A DNA stretch of 64,000 nt from Lotus japonicus (GCF_012489685.1 NC_080042.1:73832566-73896565); one strand, 5' to 3'. Counted from the first letter of the stretch, positions 25,250 to 36,569 are shown. The notes: generated by a model from the sequence alone, not told the origin. Program-made: numbers and translations.

Positions 25250-25440
25250 TGCTGAGGGGGAGCATAATAATGTGTTTGTGACTCACACTTAGGGGGAGAA
25301 TGTTGAGAATTAAAGTGTGAGTTACAGTCTCACATTGGCGCATGATCTCATGCTTTCTACTCCCCTTATCACCCCCTAAATTGAAATCAAAGTATACAAA
25401 TATAAAGAGCATATATAAACATTGTTGCTAGATATTGCTT
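25250..25440 (+). other. LTR-border-like sequence nested in copia interior
   Basis: CACTTAGGGGGAGAATGTTGAGA looks like a polypurine tract (AGGGGGAGA) followed by the TG start of an LTR, with an LTR-like continuation (CACATTGGC and TATATAAA further on). A second purine tract, TGAGGGGGAGC, lies about 40 bp upstream. It may be the 3' end of another retroelement captured in this one. No right border or target duplication was found. Confidence 0.3.
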
Positions 25441-25738
25441 GGATCGGTAGTAATCCAGAGATGTCAAACCTATTGAGTTTTTTCATGCGATGGATATGCG
25501 TTAAAGGAAATTATGAGATGCAATACTCATCTTGTGACACAACTGTCATGTACACAAATTCCTTATTAATTTGAAAGTCTTGAAGGACTTTATTTACATC
25601 TAATTGATGTAACGATAAACTATGGGTTGAAAATATCAAAATCCTTAAAGGATTTAAAACGTCAGGAAATTTTACTTCAAACATTGAAGTATTATTTTGA
25701 ATGAGAAAGTTCTATATATGGAGCAAAGTGAATGTGAT

Positions 25739-26471
25739 TGGTATGACCGGTTAGACCATCCCGAGTCTTATGATGCGAAAGTATATGAATTCATATGAGC
25801 ACTCATCGAAGAACCTGAAGATTCTTCAATATAATGAATTCTTATATCTTGTTCTCATGACCAATTAATAATTGGTAAAATATATGGGTTTGAATCCCGC
25901 ATACTCTTGAGTATATCAGATGCGATACATGTGCACGTATTCACTCTTTTTATGAGTCATTTAAGTATTTCATAAATTTATTGATGCATCGACTAAATGA
26001 CCAAATATATGTCATCAACTCTCAATATTGATAGAGTGAAAATTCCAACCTTGATCAACTTGGTAAATGACATGATTTTGAATATCTAATTGCACATGTT
26101 CGTATTCAAATGATCTAGCTGATTTGTTTAATTAAACGCCTCATATTTATGGCTAGATAATTACATATGAGAACAAATAGCCTTATTTATGGACATGTGA
26201 TTTTGCAATTAGCAGCATTGACACGCATCAAGCCAACAATTCATTAGAATTCTCCCCATTGTAATTGGTTCATGGTCAGGAACCTAATATCTCTCAACTA
26301 AGAATTTTCAATGTGCGTTATATATTTTCAATTGCTCCACCACAACGCACTAAGGTGATACCACAAGGAAAGCTGAGATTATGTAATCAATTTGAGACAT
26401 TACCGATAGATATTTCATATCTTACTTGTTGTTTCTCAGCATTAGGGGGAGATGAAATTAAGCAGCTCTGA
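25739..26471 (+). pseudogene. Copia integrase remnant
   Basis: Scattered fragments of a copia integrase remain. WYDRLDHPES at 25739 corresponds to the zinc-finger-proximal HDRLGHPG motif. Near 26200-26340, stretches resembling the end of the integrase core (VHGQEPNISQLRIF, IAPPQRTK) are readable. They lie in different frames and are separated by many stops. Several indels are required to connect them, so no protein can be made. Confidence 0.7.
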
Positions 26472-27279
26472 AAATTTGTAAAGAATGAATATGTATACTC
26501 GCACTATGAACCAGAAGTTCAAAAGATGCATTCTCTGACCTAAAAGGAATTATTAAATTCCTTATATGCTGCAAATACCTTTCTCTAACTTGATATCCTA
26601 GTTGGAAAATTTGTCATTACTATTAGGTTAAGGCATGCCTAAAACTTGGTTCAAAAATATATATCCTAGAGAAGGATGATGGTCTTGTTGAGGAGGCAAA
26701 CTATCTTGAAAAGTGTAGAGACTACAAAAATGTTTATTCCTCCTGAAGAGGTTCAGGTACCTGTAATTATTTATTTAAGAGATCTCATATGATTATGTCT
26801 CTACAAGTTAACACAAGGAACCAAGAACATGAAGAATTGTCGACATGGTGAAGTAGCGCTCAATATTAGAAATATGTGCGAGAATCTTGAACCCGAAAAT
26901 GAATGGGTGTGATTGGCCATAAATAGAAAGAAGCAATTCATTTGCTGAATTTAAGGGTCTTTGGACCTCATATCTATACCCTAAAGGTATAAAGACGATA
27001 AGGCTTAAAGAGTCTTTGTAGTAAAGTGAAATAATGTTGTCATATTTAAGTCAAACAAGTGACAATCGTGGTGGATACTTGGAGTTACAACTTATTGGTA
27101 TGGCTCACTTGAGATTGATATCTCTATAAAACTCCTTGAAGATTGTAAGATGCCTAAAGCACACAATTCATGTTCTCAACAATGAACAAATTACTAGATT
27201 GAGGCAATCTAGATGATTATTTTCTTAAGGACGGTCACAAAAATGACCCAACAAACTCATGCATATTTATGATGAGATA

Positions 27280-28283
27280 TGAGATTGTTTATGTCATAAT
27301 TAATGTTTATGACAATGATTTATTGAGACTCTAGAAGAGCTCACAAAAGCTGTAGATTTGCTAAAGAAAGAATTTGAGATAAAAGAGTTGAGAATGAAAC
27401 TTTTGTCTAGCCTTATCAATTGAGTATCTAAAGGATGAGGTATTTATTTACCAAAGGACTTATATTGCAAAGGTACTAAAAGGATTCTATATGGACAAAT
27501 CATGTCCACTGTGTACTCTATTGATTTTAAGGTCATTAAATGTAAATAAAGATCCTTTTAGACCTTGAGAAAAGAATGAAGAATTACTTGATCCTGAAGT
27601 ACTATATCTTAGTGCTATCAAAGCATTATTGTATCTTGCTAGTCATACTCGACTTGATATATCATTTGCTATTAACTTATTAGCAAGATATAGTTCTTCA
27701 CCTACACAAAGACATTGGAATGGAAAACAAGTGTTTCGTTATCTTAAAGGCACATTAGATATGAGTTTATTTTTTCCCTTTATGTCCAAGCTTAATCTAA
27801 TTGGTTATGCAGATGCTGGATATTTGTCTAAATATCTCAAACAGGTTACTTGTTTACATGTGGAGGAACAACCATTTCATGGAGATCTGTGAAAGAAACT
27901 ATGATAGCCACCTCAGCTAACCTTGCAGGAATATTAGCATTACATGAGGCAAGACGAGGATACGTTTGGCTGAGATTCGTGATTCAATGCGTACTTGATA
28001 TTGGTGATTTGTCCTCTTGAAAGATGCCGCCAACAACTATATATGAAGATAATACTACATGCACTACTCAATCAAAAGAAGGATACATCATGGGAGATGG
28101 ACAAAGCAAATATCACCGGAGCTTTTCTTCACTCATGATCTACAAAATAATGGTGACATAGACATCCAACAAATTCGCTCAAGTGATAATTTGACAGACT
28201 TATTTACGAAGACTCTTCCAACTACAACATATGAAAAGCTTGTGCAGAATGTGGGAGTTTGCCGGCCTAAAGATTTCAATTAA
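27280..28283 (+). pseudogene. Copia reverse transcriptase/RNase H remnant
   Basis: RT C-terminal fragments begin near 27280. At 27629-27892 a frame reads YLASHTRLDISFAINLLARY and continues through RYLKGTLDMSLFF and GYADAGYLS, typical of the copia RT-RNase H junction. From about 28059 a second frame reads HDLQNNGDIDIQQIRSSDNL and DLFTKTLPTTTYEKLV, the conserved C-terminus of copia RNase H, ending at 28283. Frame changes and stops separate the pieces. The order and similarity identify it as copia pol; it is not functional. Confidence 0.85.
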
Positions 28284-28290
28284 AATGCAT

Positions 28291-28365
28291 TGTACTCTTT
28301 TTTCCTTAACCATGTTTTTTCCCATTGGGTTTTTCATGGTAGGGTTTTTAATGAGGCAATGTACA
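28291..28365 (+). other. U-rich double-internal-loop hairpin 1 (ENE-like)
   Basis: Read as RNA: CUC (28295-28297) pairs with GAG (28353-28355). A U6 / U5AAU internal loop follows, then CCU/GGG, ACCAUG (28309-28314) pairing with CAUGGU (28335-28340), a second U6 / U5 internal loop, and a CCC/GGG tip at 28321-28329. Two opposed U-tracts within stems are the layout of a double ENE, which clamps a poly(A) tail as a triple helix. Outer UGUAC/GUACA arms flank it. Confidence 0.65.
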
Positions 28366-28384
28366 AAGACGAACTATAGAATGA

Positions 28385-28456
28385 TGTACTCTTTTTCCTT
28401 CACTAGGTTTTTTATCCCACACTGGGTTTTCCTAGTAAGGTTTTAATGAGGCACAT
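28385..28456 (+). other. U-rich double-internal-loop hairpin 2 (ENE-like)
   Basis: Second tandem copy. CUC (28389-28391) pairs with GAG (28448-28450), with a U5 / U4AAU internal loop. CCUU (28397-28400) then pairs with AAGG (28437-28440), and ACUAGG (28402-28407) with CCUAGU (28431-28436). A second internal loop is UUUUUUAU / UUUU, and the tip is CCCA/UGGG. The middle stem differs in sequence from copy 1 but keeps its pairing. Confidence 0.65.
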
Positions 28457-28475
28457 TCTTAAGGGATAGTCATCC

Positions 28476-28484
28476 AAGGGGGAG
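28476..28484 (+). promoter_or_regulatory. Polypurine tract of copia element
   Basis: AAGGGGGAG immediately precedes the TG of the 3' LTR, the expected site of plus-strand priming. Confidence 0.85.
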
Positions 28485-28683
28485 TGCTATGAATATTTGG
28501 ATGCCCATCAGAGTTAGGAGTCCATGGGCCAGACCCACATGTATACTTGTTCAACACTCTAAACCTAATAGTATAAATACAAGGGAGTCTGCACCTAGCA
28601 GAGCATCCCCATCACACTATTTCTCTATCTCTTGTTCCTCTATTCTCCTCTCTTATTTACTTGCTTACTCTTTATTCATAACA
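28485..28683 (+). repeat. 3' LTR of copia element
   Basis: 199 bp, TG...CA, two substitutions from the 5' LTR. It is followed by the target duplication CTTCT. Confidence 0.93.
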
Positions 28684-28731
28684 CTTCTGAAATTTTTGAA
28701 TTGATTTTCATAAGAGAAAAGCGGGTGTAAA

Positions 28732-28930
28732 CAGTGGCGGACCTACCACAGGGCTTGGTAGGTCCAATGCCCTGGCTCAAAGTAAAAAAAATACAAATTT
28801 CTTTGGACAAGGTAGGTTTTTTGGCCTAAAAAAAATTTAGAGAAAAGGCAAATTTATAAGAAAATGCAAAGTTTAGGGACTTAATCATAAAATTTGCCTA
28901 GGCTTCCTAAAATTTCTAATTCCGCCACTG
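28732..28930. mobile_element. hAT-type MITE
   Basis: A 199-bp element with termini CAGTGGCGGA / TCCGCCACTG, flanked by the 8-bp near-duplication GGTGTAAA (28724-28731) and GGTGCAAA (28931-28938). CAGTGGCGGA ends with 8-bp duplications are typical of non-autonomous plant hAT elements. It lies 48 bp beyond the copia 3' LTR. Confidence 0.88.
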
Positions 28931-28938
28931 GGTGCAAA

Positions 28939-31900
28939 CATATCTTCTAGAAGATAATTCATTCATGAACCTCCTCCAGCTCAAGTTTATGGTATCAAGT
29001 ATGAACACGATTACACACACCATACAAAATCCAAAGGCCAGCACATCCGTACAGTTTCAAGGTTGGTGTACATGATGATCATGCGTCTCATCCACACGCT
29101 TTATGATTTAAATGAGACGTGCGTTTAGAGTGTGACTGATTTTGTTTATTATCTTCAATTTGATTTTTGACTTTCATGAGAGGAGAGGAGAGGGGTGCTT
29201 AATTACTTGTCTTCAAGTGGCACAAAAGGAAGATTGGATGGTGACCAGAATCCAAAGGACGATCCGTAGAAAGAGATTTGACATCAAAACAACGAAATGC
29301 AGCCCTTTCATATTGTATTGTATCACTATTCACTAATGAAGACTACAAGTTGCAAAATGTAATTCACTTATTAGTAATTACCACGGTTATAATTGGAAGG
29401 AATAATATATTGTTTACATATGTTTTCCACTCGAAGAAGAGGGAAAAAAATGAGTGATATGATATGTGATGTGACAGAAAATACAGAGAGAAATAGAAAG
29501 AAAAATGTATAGAAATGATATGATAAAGAATGTGAGGTGTGGATGAATCATTACTCATCAATTTGAAGCTACAATTATTGATATCCATCATCTTATAAAT
29601 TTGATGTAGTGTGACATGACGAGTCCAGTCAAATTAATTCAATAGAGTGTTGATGAAATGAGAGATTGAAGAGCTTCCAAAGGTCCAACACTTCTTCAGG
29701 AATGCATGGGCCTCTTTGTTGCAAGGTCACGCCGGTGGGGTGATGTCGTTCCAGCATTGTATCGAACAATGAGGGAGTGATTGAAACCATCTAAGGGGGC
29801 CTTTCCTCAAACTCATAGGGAAACATCGATATATCACAAGGTCGACTGTGTCTGCAAACTTGACATGGAACTGTAGAAAATGTCTAGGTGCTCCTATGGA
29901 TTTGAGTCTCCTACATATGGTTCGATGTGGGCTAGTTGAATGAAGTTGGTCGGAATCTAATGATGCATAATGACGTCACATAACAAGTTTCACGTCAGGA
30001 TCAGTTCGTCAATGAGGGGTTGTCATGATTAACCGAGTGACAGTTGTGGCTTTGGCAAGGCTATTGTTCTCAAGACCTTCTCTTGAATGACGCTCTTCAC
30101 GCTCAAGCAGTCGCGCCCGAGCTTCTTGTATATGTATCACAGCTTACAAGGTTACTCGTGGAGGTTCCACCCTTAGTATTGTGACGTCTCGGAAACGCTC
30201 CACATCTTTGACCTTCTAGTGGAGCATGTTAAAGGGTGATTAGTTGTTGGGTCGAGGATCTTGGAGGAAGCCTCTTGGCGTTGGAGCGGTGGTGTTGGCG
30301 GGGCGATATGTAGAACTTGTTAGTTTGTCATCCCAAGAAAAAAAGGTCACTTTCTAACATGTATGGACGTGTCTTTCCGGAGTAATTTGTGGGTGAACTT
30401 TTTCTAGAGTGTTCTAGCGAGATGGTAGCTTAGTCATTCCCACAGGGAGCACAAATTTATTGGATGAGTTCGGTCAAATTAATCAAAATGGGTGTGGATT
30501 AAAGGGGAGAACAACGAGCTTCAAAAGGTCTGACACTTCTCCGGTAAAGTGTGTGCCTCCCTGTCCTAGGGTGACGTTGATGGGGGTACCTACGAAGAAT
30601 ATACAACACCCTAATAAGAATAGTGGAGAGGCGAGTAAGGAAAAGATGAAACGAAGAGTTAAAAAATCATCTGGGGTGTCATTTATTTAACTCGTCTTTT
30701 GAAAGGTTGGGGGACATGGGATTAAGATTTAGGGTGTCATGATGAGTACTCGGAATGAAACGCATATATCGGCGGTTGACATCTTGAGTTAAAAATAAAC
30801 TTTAAAAAATCATGCATCTATGTATAAATGATTCAAAATTTACCTTTAATCATTAAATAGAATTTTATACTCCCTAGGATAATTTCTTACATCAACGTTA
30901 CTTTTTGCTCTTTCCAATCTGAAATGAGCATTAAACTAACAAACTTGTGGACAGGAGAATGTAGAGACAAATGTCGTAACGGGACCATTTTTCTGGATCA
31001 CATTAATTAAAGATGAAATAATTGAGTTTGGTACTGTCGGACCAATCATAGTAAACATACTCTAAAAGAAATGTAAAATATGAAAAACAAATTACTAAAA
31101 ACCAATATAAATTTATCAGGGAAATTAGAAGAAGATATGAATGTCCATTTGACAGGAACTAAGGTGGTGGATCATACAGGAGATTCACGGAACTACAGAT
31201 AGGATACATAGGCGCACGTTAGGGAAGAAGAAGAAGAAGAAGAAGAAGAAGAAGAAGAAAAGGTGTCTAATTATTGGTTTTGAGAGAGAGAGGAATGTCT
31301 ACCCACACGCACACATGTAGCTTATTCACTTTCCTTTTCATTTATTTATGATTAAAACCAAAATATTGTAGTGATGTACATTGAGACATCCAGTTTGCAC
31401 GAGGGCCTCTATTTTGTTCTCTTGTGCTTCTTTTTCCTGCCAGAATTTGAGTACCATTTCCTACTTCCTTCACCAATCAAATTATTATTTTCTCTAATAA
31501 TTGCAATCACTCTCTCTTTTGCACATGTGCCCACAAGAAGACTCGTGTCTCCTCTTAAAATTCGAGTTAGAACTAATTTTATATGAAATACATAACAGAT
31601 TTATAGTCAATGTTGTGTAATTGTGAATGAAGGGTCATGATAGAAAGCTGAAATCCCGTCATATATGATAAATAAGAGTGGAATATGACGGCATATTGCG
31701 ATCATATGACGGGATATCAACCATTGAGGAAAGCCAAAAAACCGCCATGAGAAAGTGTCATGGCGAATATTTGATAACACTGCTTATAGGTAATGATTGC
31801 TCTCTCTCTATATATAAACTTAACTTATTTGGTCATATATTTATAGTCAACATGTGACTTTTCAGCCTACTTTATTAGGGCCCAAATTGAATATTTGGAA

Positions 31901-33603
31901 AGCTGAACATTTGTAATATAGGTTTTTAATTTCTTATATATCATTATAAAATTCATATTAGGTCTAATTTTATCTAAAAAAAACTAGTTTAGGTGTGAGG
32001 ATTTTTCCACTATTAATTTATAAGGATTTATTTGAGTACTATATTTTAATTAATATAAGCATCTCAAAAAGTAACTTTTTTACCGTAAAATTTATTTAAA
32101 TTCAAATGACAACTTTGGATCCAAATTGGATTTGTGAAAACGATCTTGCCCCAAAAGTCATAAATACAATTGACACACAATTTGTGACCATTAGAAACAG
32201 AGGGAAGTCTGAGACCAAAACAAATTGCAAGTAAGTTTTCACATTTGCACAGTTTGATGCATTTAATTTTTTATTTTTATTTTAATAAAACTGGATAATT
32301 ATGACTGTTAGAAACCACCACAAAGTGTGTTATGATTGTTTTCTGTCCAACTTTTGAGATATCAAACCATCATTATTGTTTTGAGAAGGTCAACATATTT
32401 ATCCTAACTAACTCCCTAAGAGTTAAAAACCTTTTTAGGGTTTAACAACAATTTATTTCGTTTAGGTATGAGCTTTTGTCACTCGACTCTTTTGGTCAAT
32501 TCTCGTGGGGCTGTCCTCTAGTGCTCAACATTGCTTGGCTGCATAACTTGAAATTTCCCAATCAAAGCTGTCTGATATCTATTAAATGCTACATATCCCA
32601 TTTTTCACCACATTAATGGTATCATTGTAAGAAACATTCATTGATCACTTGGTCCCAATAGAGCCAATGCATACCATTTTGATTACGGCTCTGCTTTTGG
32701 TTGATTCTATCGTTTGGTGCTTGTCCTCAAAGCTCAAGATTTTCAAGCTCAAGATTTTCCTTCGTCATTTTCCATAATGATAAAACTTTCACTATCATTT
32801 TTTTCTCCAAATTGCGCGAAGATTGATTGCATTTTCTTATTTTCTGTTTTTTTTGACACGATCGTTCATGAACCACCCCATATCTATCAACCAATTATAA
32901 ATCATGGTATCAATCCAACTTGATCACTTGAGTAGTGTAGCGTGATTCCATTTTAATTTTCACCGTAACATGCAGATTAATCCAATTTGAGCTCTGATTA
33001 ATGATATGACCCAATCAAGACTCACCATCTGAGTAATTGTGTGTACTTGAGAGATGTTTTATAGGGGTGTAATCGGACCAGATTGATTCGGATTTATGGT
33101 GTTTAAATGTCCGGACCAATCAAGGATATTCGGATCTCCTAATTTTTGCTTCCAAACCAACCCGATTTCAACTGAATTGATTCGGATCGGATGGTCGGAT
33201 TTGAAAAAATATATATTATTTAGAAATTTGCACGAAAATTATTCTAAAAACGTGAAATTATAAAAATATAGAAAAATCCAACATTTTCAAAAACAAAACA
33301 TTCGAGAATGACATAATCCAAATAAAATCAACATCACTAATACAAATATAAATAGGCCGCAATATAATGTATTGTAGTGTTTGGGCTGAATGTAAATAAC
33401 AATTCTAAATTTATTGGGTTGGTTCGGATTGATCGGTTTTATAATCCAAAATCCGATACCCAAACCGATAGTGATCGGATGTAGTAAAAAAAAATCACAC
33501 TGAACTGATGATCCAATCCAACCCATCATAATGTGTTCGGTTCGAATCAGATTCGCGGATCGGACCGTACTTGCTTACACCATTGTTTCCCATACTCGAT
33601 ATA
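28939..33603. other. Intergenic, degenerate repeats, no gene
   Basis: No gene recognised. Two related segments at about 29620-29760 and 30455-30590 share strings such as GTCAAATTAAT, GAGCTTC, ACACTTCT and GGTGACG/GGTCACG and look like old retroelement debris. A MITE-like low-complexity stretch with GGATGAATCATTACTC lies at about 29400-29556. A (GAA)n run is at 31224-31260. A 12-bp inverted repeat ATCCCGTCATAT is at 31652-31663 / 31704-31715. An element-like block from about 33063 (AGGGGTGTAATCGG) to about 33582 (GCTTACACC) has many CGGAT/ATCCG strings. Confidence 0.45.
31224..31260. repeat. (GAA)n microsatellite
   Basis: Twelve GAA units in a row. Confidence 0.9.
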
Positions 33604-33741
33604 CAATAATGATATAAACACACTTCATTTTTTAAACACTTCATTTCCACCTATTTTTATCTTTCTCTCTCTTACTTTTTCTTTTCTTTATATCTCTCTC
33701 CTCATTCCACCTCAAAGAGATGTGTGAAAGTAACATTATTC
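33604..33741. mobile_element. MITE related to the 33927 element
   Basis: Shares ATAAACACACTTCATTTTTT, TTTCCACC, TCTCTCTC and CATTCCACCTC with the element at 33927-34113, and has similar ends (CAATAATG / CATTATTC). No matching flanking duplication was found, so borders are approximate. Confidence 0.55.
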
Positions 33742-33926
33742 TAACACACGAGTATTTTAGGCCGGAAAAAAATCATGCATAATATAATATATATAATAAT
33801 AAAATGATAAAATGATATATATATATATTTCGTAATGTTAGATGTTATCTTAATTAGTAATCATACTTCTTTTAAATGCAATGGACTCTTCTATTTTTGG
33901 AAGAAGAATGGTGGTCAATATGAAAA

Positions 33927-34113
33927 GAGTAATGATATATATACACACGTCATTTTTTAAACACTCAATTTCCACCTCTTTTTATTTATATCTCTCTCAT
34001 CTTATTATCTATCACATCTCATATTTTCTCTCTCTTAATTTTTCTTTTCTTCCTATCTCTCTCACCATTCCACCTCTCCACCTCAAAAGAGAGGTGTGGA
34101 TGAAACATTACTC
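33927..34113. mobile_element. Mutator-like MITE with 9-bp duplication
   Basis: A 187-bp element with ends GAGTAATG / CATTACTC, flanked by the perfect 9-bp duplication ATATGAAAA (33918-33926 and 34114-34122). Nine-base duplications indicate MULE mobilisation. The interior is a pyrimidine-rich CTCTCTC stretch without coding capacity. Confidence 0.82.
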
Positions 34114-34412
34114 ATATGAAAATGTCAAATGTAACAAAATAACAATTTACACACCTTTTAAAAAAACTAGGATTGAACTTAATTATATGTACGATGCACA
34201 TAGAAGCGGTTGTACAACTTTTTAAGCTTGATTATACAATTTATTAAAATGAACTAATAATCTGTAAATTGCTTAATTTTTTCTTTTTTTTTCTCCAATA
34301 TTTCTATTATATCAAACAATTTACAAATATACTTTTTTTTTACTCTCTTAGTGCTATTATGGAGCAATGTAAGTTATTCTCTTTATCATCTTGTAATATG
34401 TAAGTTGTTCCC

Positions 34413-34730
34413 CGAGTAAAACTATAAAGCTCTCTTTGGTTTCTGCGATGAAAGTGTGGCCTAGAGTGGCTCTGAGTGTGTAGTGGAGGTGTTGTTGGCC
34501 CTTAGTGAGAGAGTAGACGTACTTGCAGAAGACACTTCGACGTTCAAGTCAGTGGAGAGAAATGTAAGAATCTATGAGCCTTAGAAGAACTCAAATAAAT
34601 ACTAGAATGAATCACATGTTATGTAAATGAACAACCACACTTGTATTTATAGGCTCAAAGTCTATAGTGGTTGTCTCTACAAATGTAAGAGAAGTCCTTT
34701 AAGTGGACCTTTTCAAGCATACAGTCAAAT
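34413..34730. repeat. Diverged direct repeat, LTR-like, copy 1
   Basis: About 318 bp. It is paired with 35518-35821 and shares GAGTAAAACTA, GCTCTGAGTG versus ACTCTGAGTG, AGAAGACAC, ATGTTATGTAAATGAAC, ATTTATAGGCTC and GAAGTCCTTTAAGT. On the minus strand TATAAATA lies in each copy. It could be a terminal repeat of an old short element, but no coding sequence lies between the copies. Confidence 0.55.
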
Positions 34731-35517
34731 TTAGTTTGCCCTTCTTTTCTCATCATGTCTCGGCTTTAATGTGGTAGCTAAGACACTAACTGGGATGAGA
34801 CATTCCTCTACTAAGTCATTTAGTCTTCCTTATGATACTTTATTATGAGCAAACCCTTTGAGTTGATGGGGATGCTATTGGGTCTTACTGCTTAGAAGCC
34901 AAGCAAAAATGAGCCCCCCTACATGCATGGCATGTCAATCTTTTTCCCTATGCATTGTCATTGTCCTCTTGGATGTCATACTCTGATTAACCAGATACTT
35001 GTTTGTCTGAAAAGACTTTCGACCTGATCCGTCGACCAACAATTCTCTTACTCCACCTTTCTTTACGAGTCTTCTAACTGCGAGGTCCCTAGATTTATAA
35101 GCCCTCTAACTTCCATGCTTTTTCTAATCCTTGAACAAATTTCAGTTTTATTCTTCTTTGTGGGGTTGACATTTCTGATACTTCTTATATTTTGACTCCA
35201 AACCTCTATAACAAAACACACTCTCCCAACATTCATTCCTTTTTCCAATTTTGTTAGAAATTGGATTTAGTCACGTGATCACGTTTTATAATTTACTTGT
35301 TTCGCTTTGCACCAAAGTTCCATTTCCTCGCAACTTCTTCAACCAATAATGACTTTTTCCTTTTTAAACCAAGGTATGAATCTTATTTTTTTTCTCCTTA
35401 TTTTCAAATTTCAAATTACGATTCTCCTTCACCCTTTTTAATAGAGGAATCTTTAAGATGAAAATCCTCTTCATCCTCCTTTTGTATTTCTCAAAGACGA
35501 TGTCAAGTGTTCTTCCT
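34731..35517. other. Spacer between LTR-like direct repeats
   Basis: AT-rich, no gene or PBS recognised. If the two repeats are LTRs, this is the internal part of a TRIM- or LARD-like element. Confidence 0.35.
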
Positions 35518-35821
35518 GGAGTAAAACTAGAAAGTTCTCCCCGATCTCTGCCGCGGAGCGTAGCTTAGTGTGACTCTGAGTGCGCAGTGAAGGTCTTGTC
35601 GGTCCTCGGTGGGCGAGAGGGTTCTCATAGAAGACACACTAAAACTTAAGTCAATGTGAGAGCAATGAGAGAATCTCTAAGTATCAGAAAGACTCAAAAG
35701 AATGCTATAATGAATAGCATGTTATGTAAATGAACGTCACAATTATATTTATAGGCTCGGGGTCCTTGGTGGTTGTCTCTAAAAATGTAACTGAAGTCCT
35801 TTAAGTAGAGCTTTCGAGCAT
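35518..35821. repeat. Diverged direct repeat, LTR-like, copy 2
   Basis: Second copy of the 34413-34730 repeat, same orientation, about 1.1 kb apart, roughly 75 % alike by eye with several short gaps. Confidence 0.55.
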
Positions 35822-36431
35822 ATATCTAGCTTCGAGCTGCCATGCTTTGCTCTTTTCATTTTCTTTCCAACCAAATAACTTGAAAAATCATCTCATTCTT
35901 TACTCTTTTCTTTCTTATTCTTACTTTTCTTTCTTATTACTTTTCTTTTCTACCTAAACAAAGCATCTATCTTTTGAACTATGTTTGTTTCAGTGTGTTT
36001 TGTGAGGAAGAGAGTTGGTCTGATATATTATGAGTGGAATAAAACTTTAATATGTGTTTGGATGAGAGTGAAAATAGCAAATTTGCAGTAGAAAAGTTTT
36101 CCACACAGAATTTGAAAGAAAAGCGCGACTGTTGAAATTGCATCGAAATACGTGAAAGATATGAATCTATTTTTTAAAAAACAACTATTTGTTGTTTCTA
36201 CTAGATATTAATCTTTACTAAATGTGAATACACTTGAATTTTTTTTAGACAATGAAAAGATAAATTATACTATCAAAGAATTGATCCTTGGACTGGACCT
36301 CCCCACGCCAACTGATCATTTGTTCTTTATGACTTACCACTTGAACTATCAATTTGATTTTTTTCAAACATATATCAATATTTTACTCACTTTTACTTTT
36401 TTTATTTCTCTCAAACAACTCACTTACTATC

Positions 36432-36483
<52 letters not shown>

Positions 36484-36569
36484 TACCCTGTTATTTTTTT
36501 TCTTTATATTTTTCTACTCTTATTTTCACGTCTAAATTTAAATAAACAAAAAACACTTCCCATAGTTAA
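35822..36569. other. Intergenic AT-rich
   Basis: No gene. Contains a (TA)n microsatellite at 36439-36481 and T-rich low-complexity sequence. Confidence 0.5.

Larger units (their letters stand above)
22761..28683 (+). mobile_element. Ty1/copia LTR retrotransposon, coding region decayed
   Basis: A complete 5,923-bp insertion flanked by the 5-bp duplication CTTCT (22756-22760 and 28684-28688). The LTRs are 199 bp each (22761-22959, 28485-28683), start TG, end CA, and differ at two positions. A polypurine tract AAGGGGGAG abuts the 3' LTR. In order, the interior holds a leader with a (TTC)n run and a hairpin array (23.15-23.88 kb), a stretch with no recognisable gag frame, integrase remnants (25.74-26.47 kb), reverse transcriptase/RNase H remnants (27.28-28.28 kb) and two U-rich hairpins (28.29-28.45 kb). 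The pol order (integrase before RT) shows it is copia. It cannot encode its own proteins. Confidence 0.93.

Noticed and set aside
36224..36545. Plus-strand frames with YIYIYIYI runs
   Set aside because: They are translation of a (TA)n microsatellite, not a protein.
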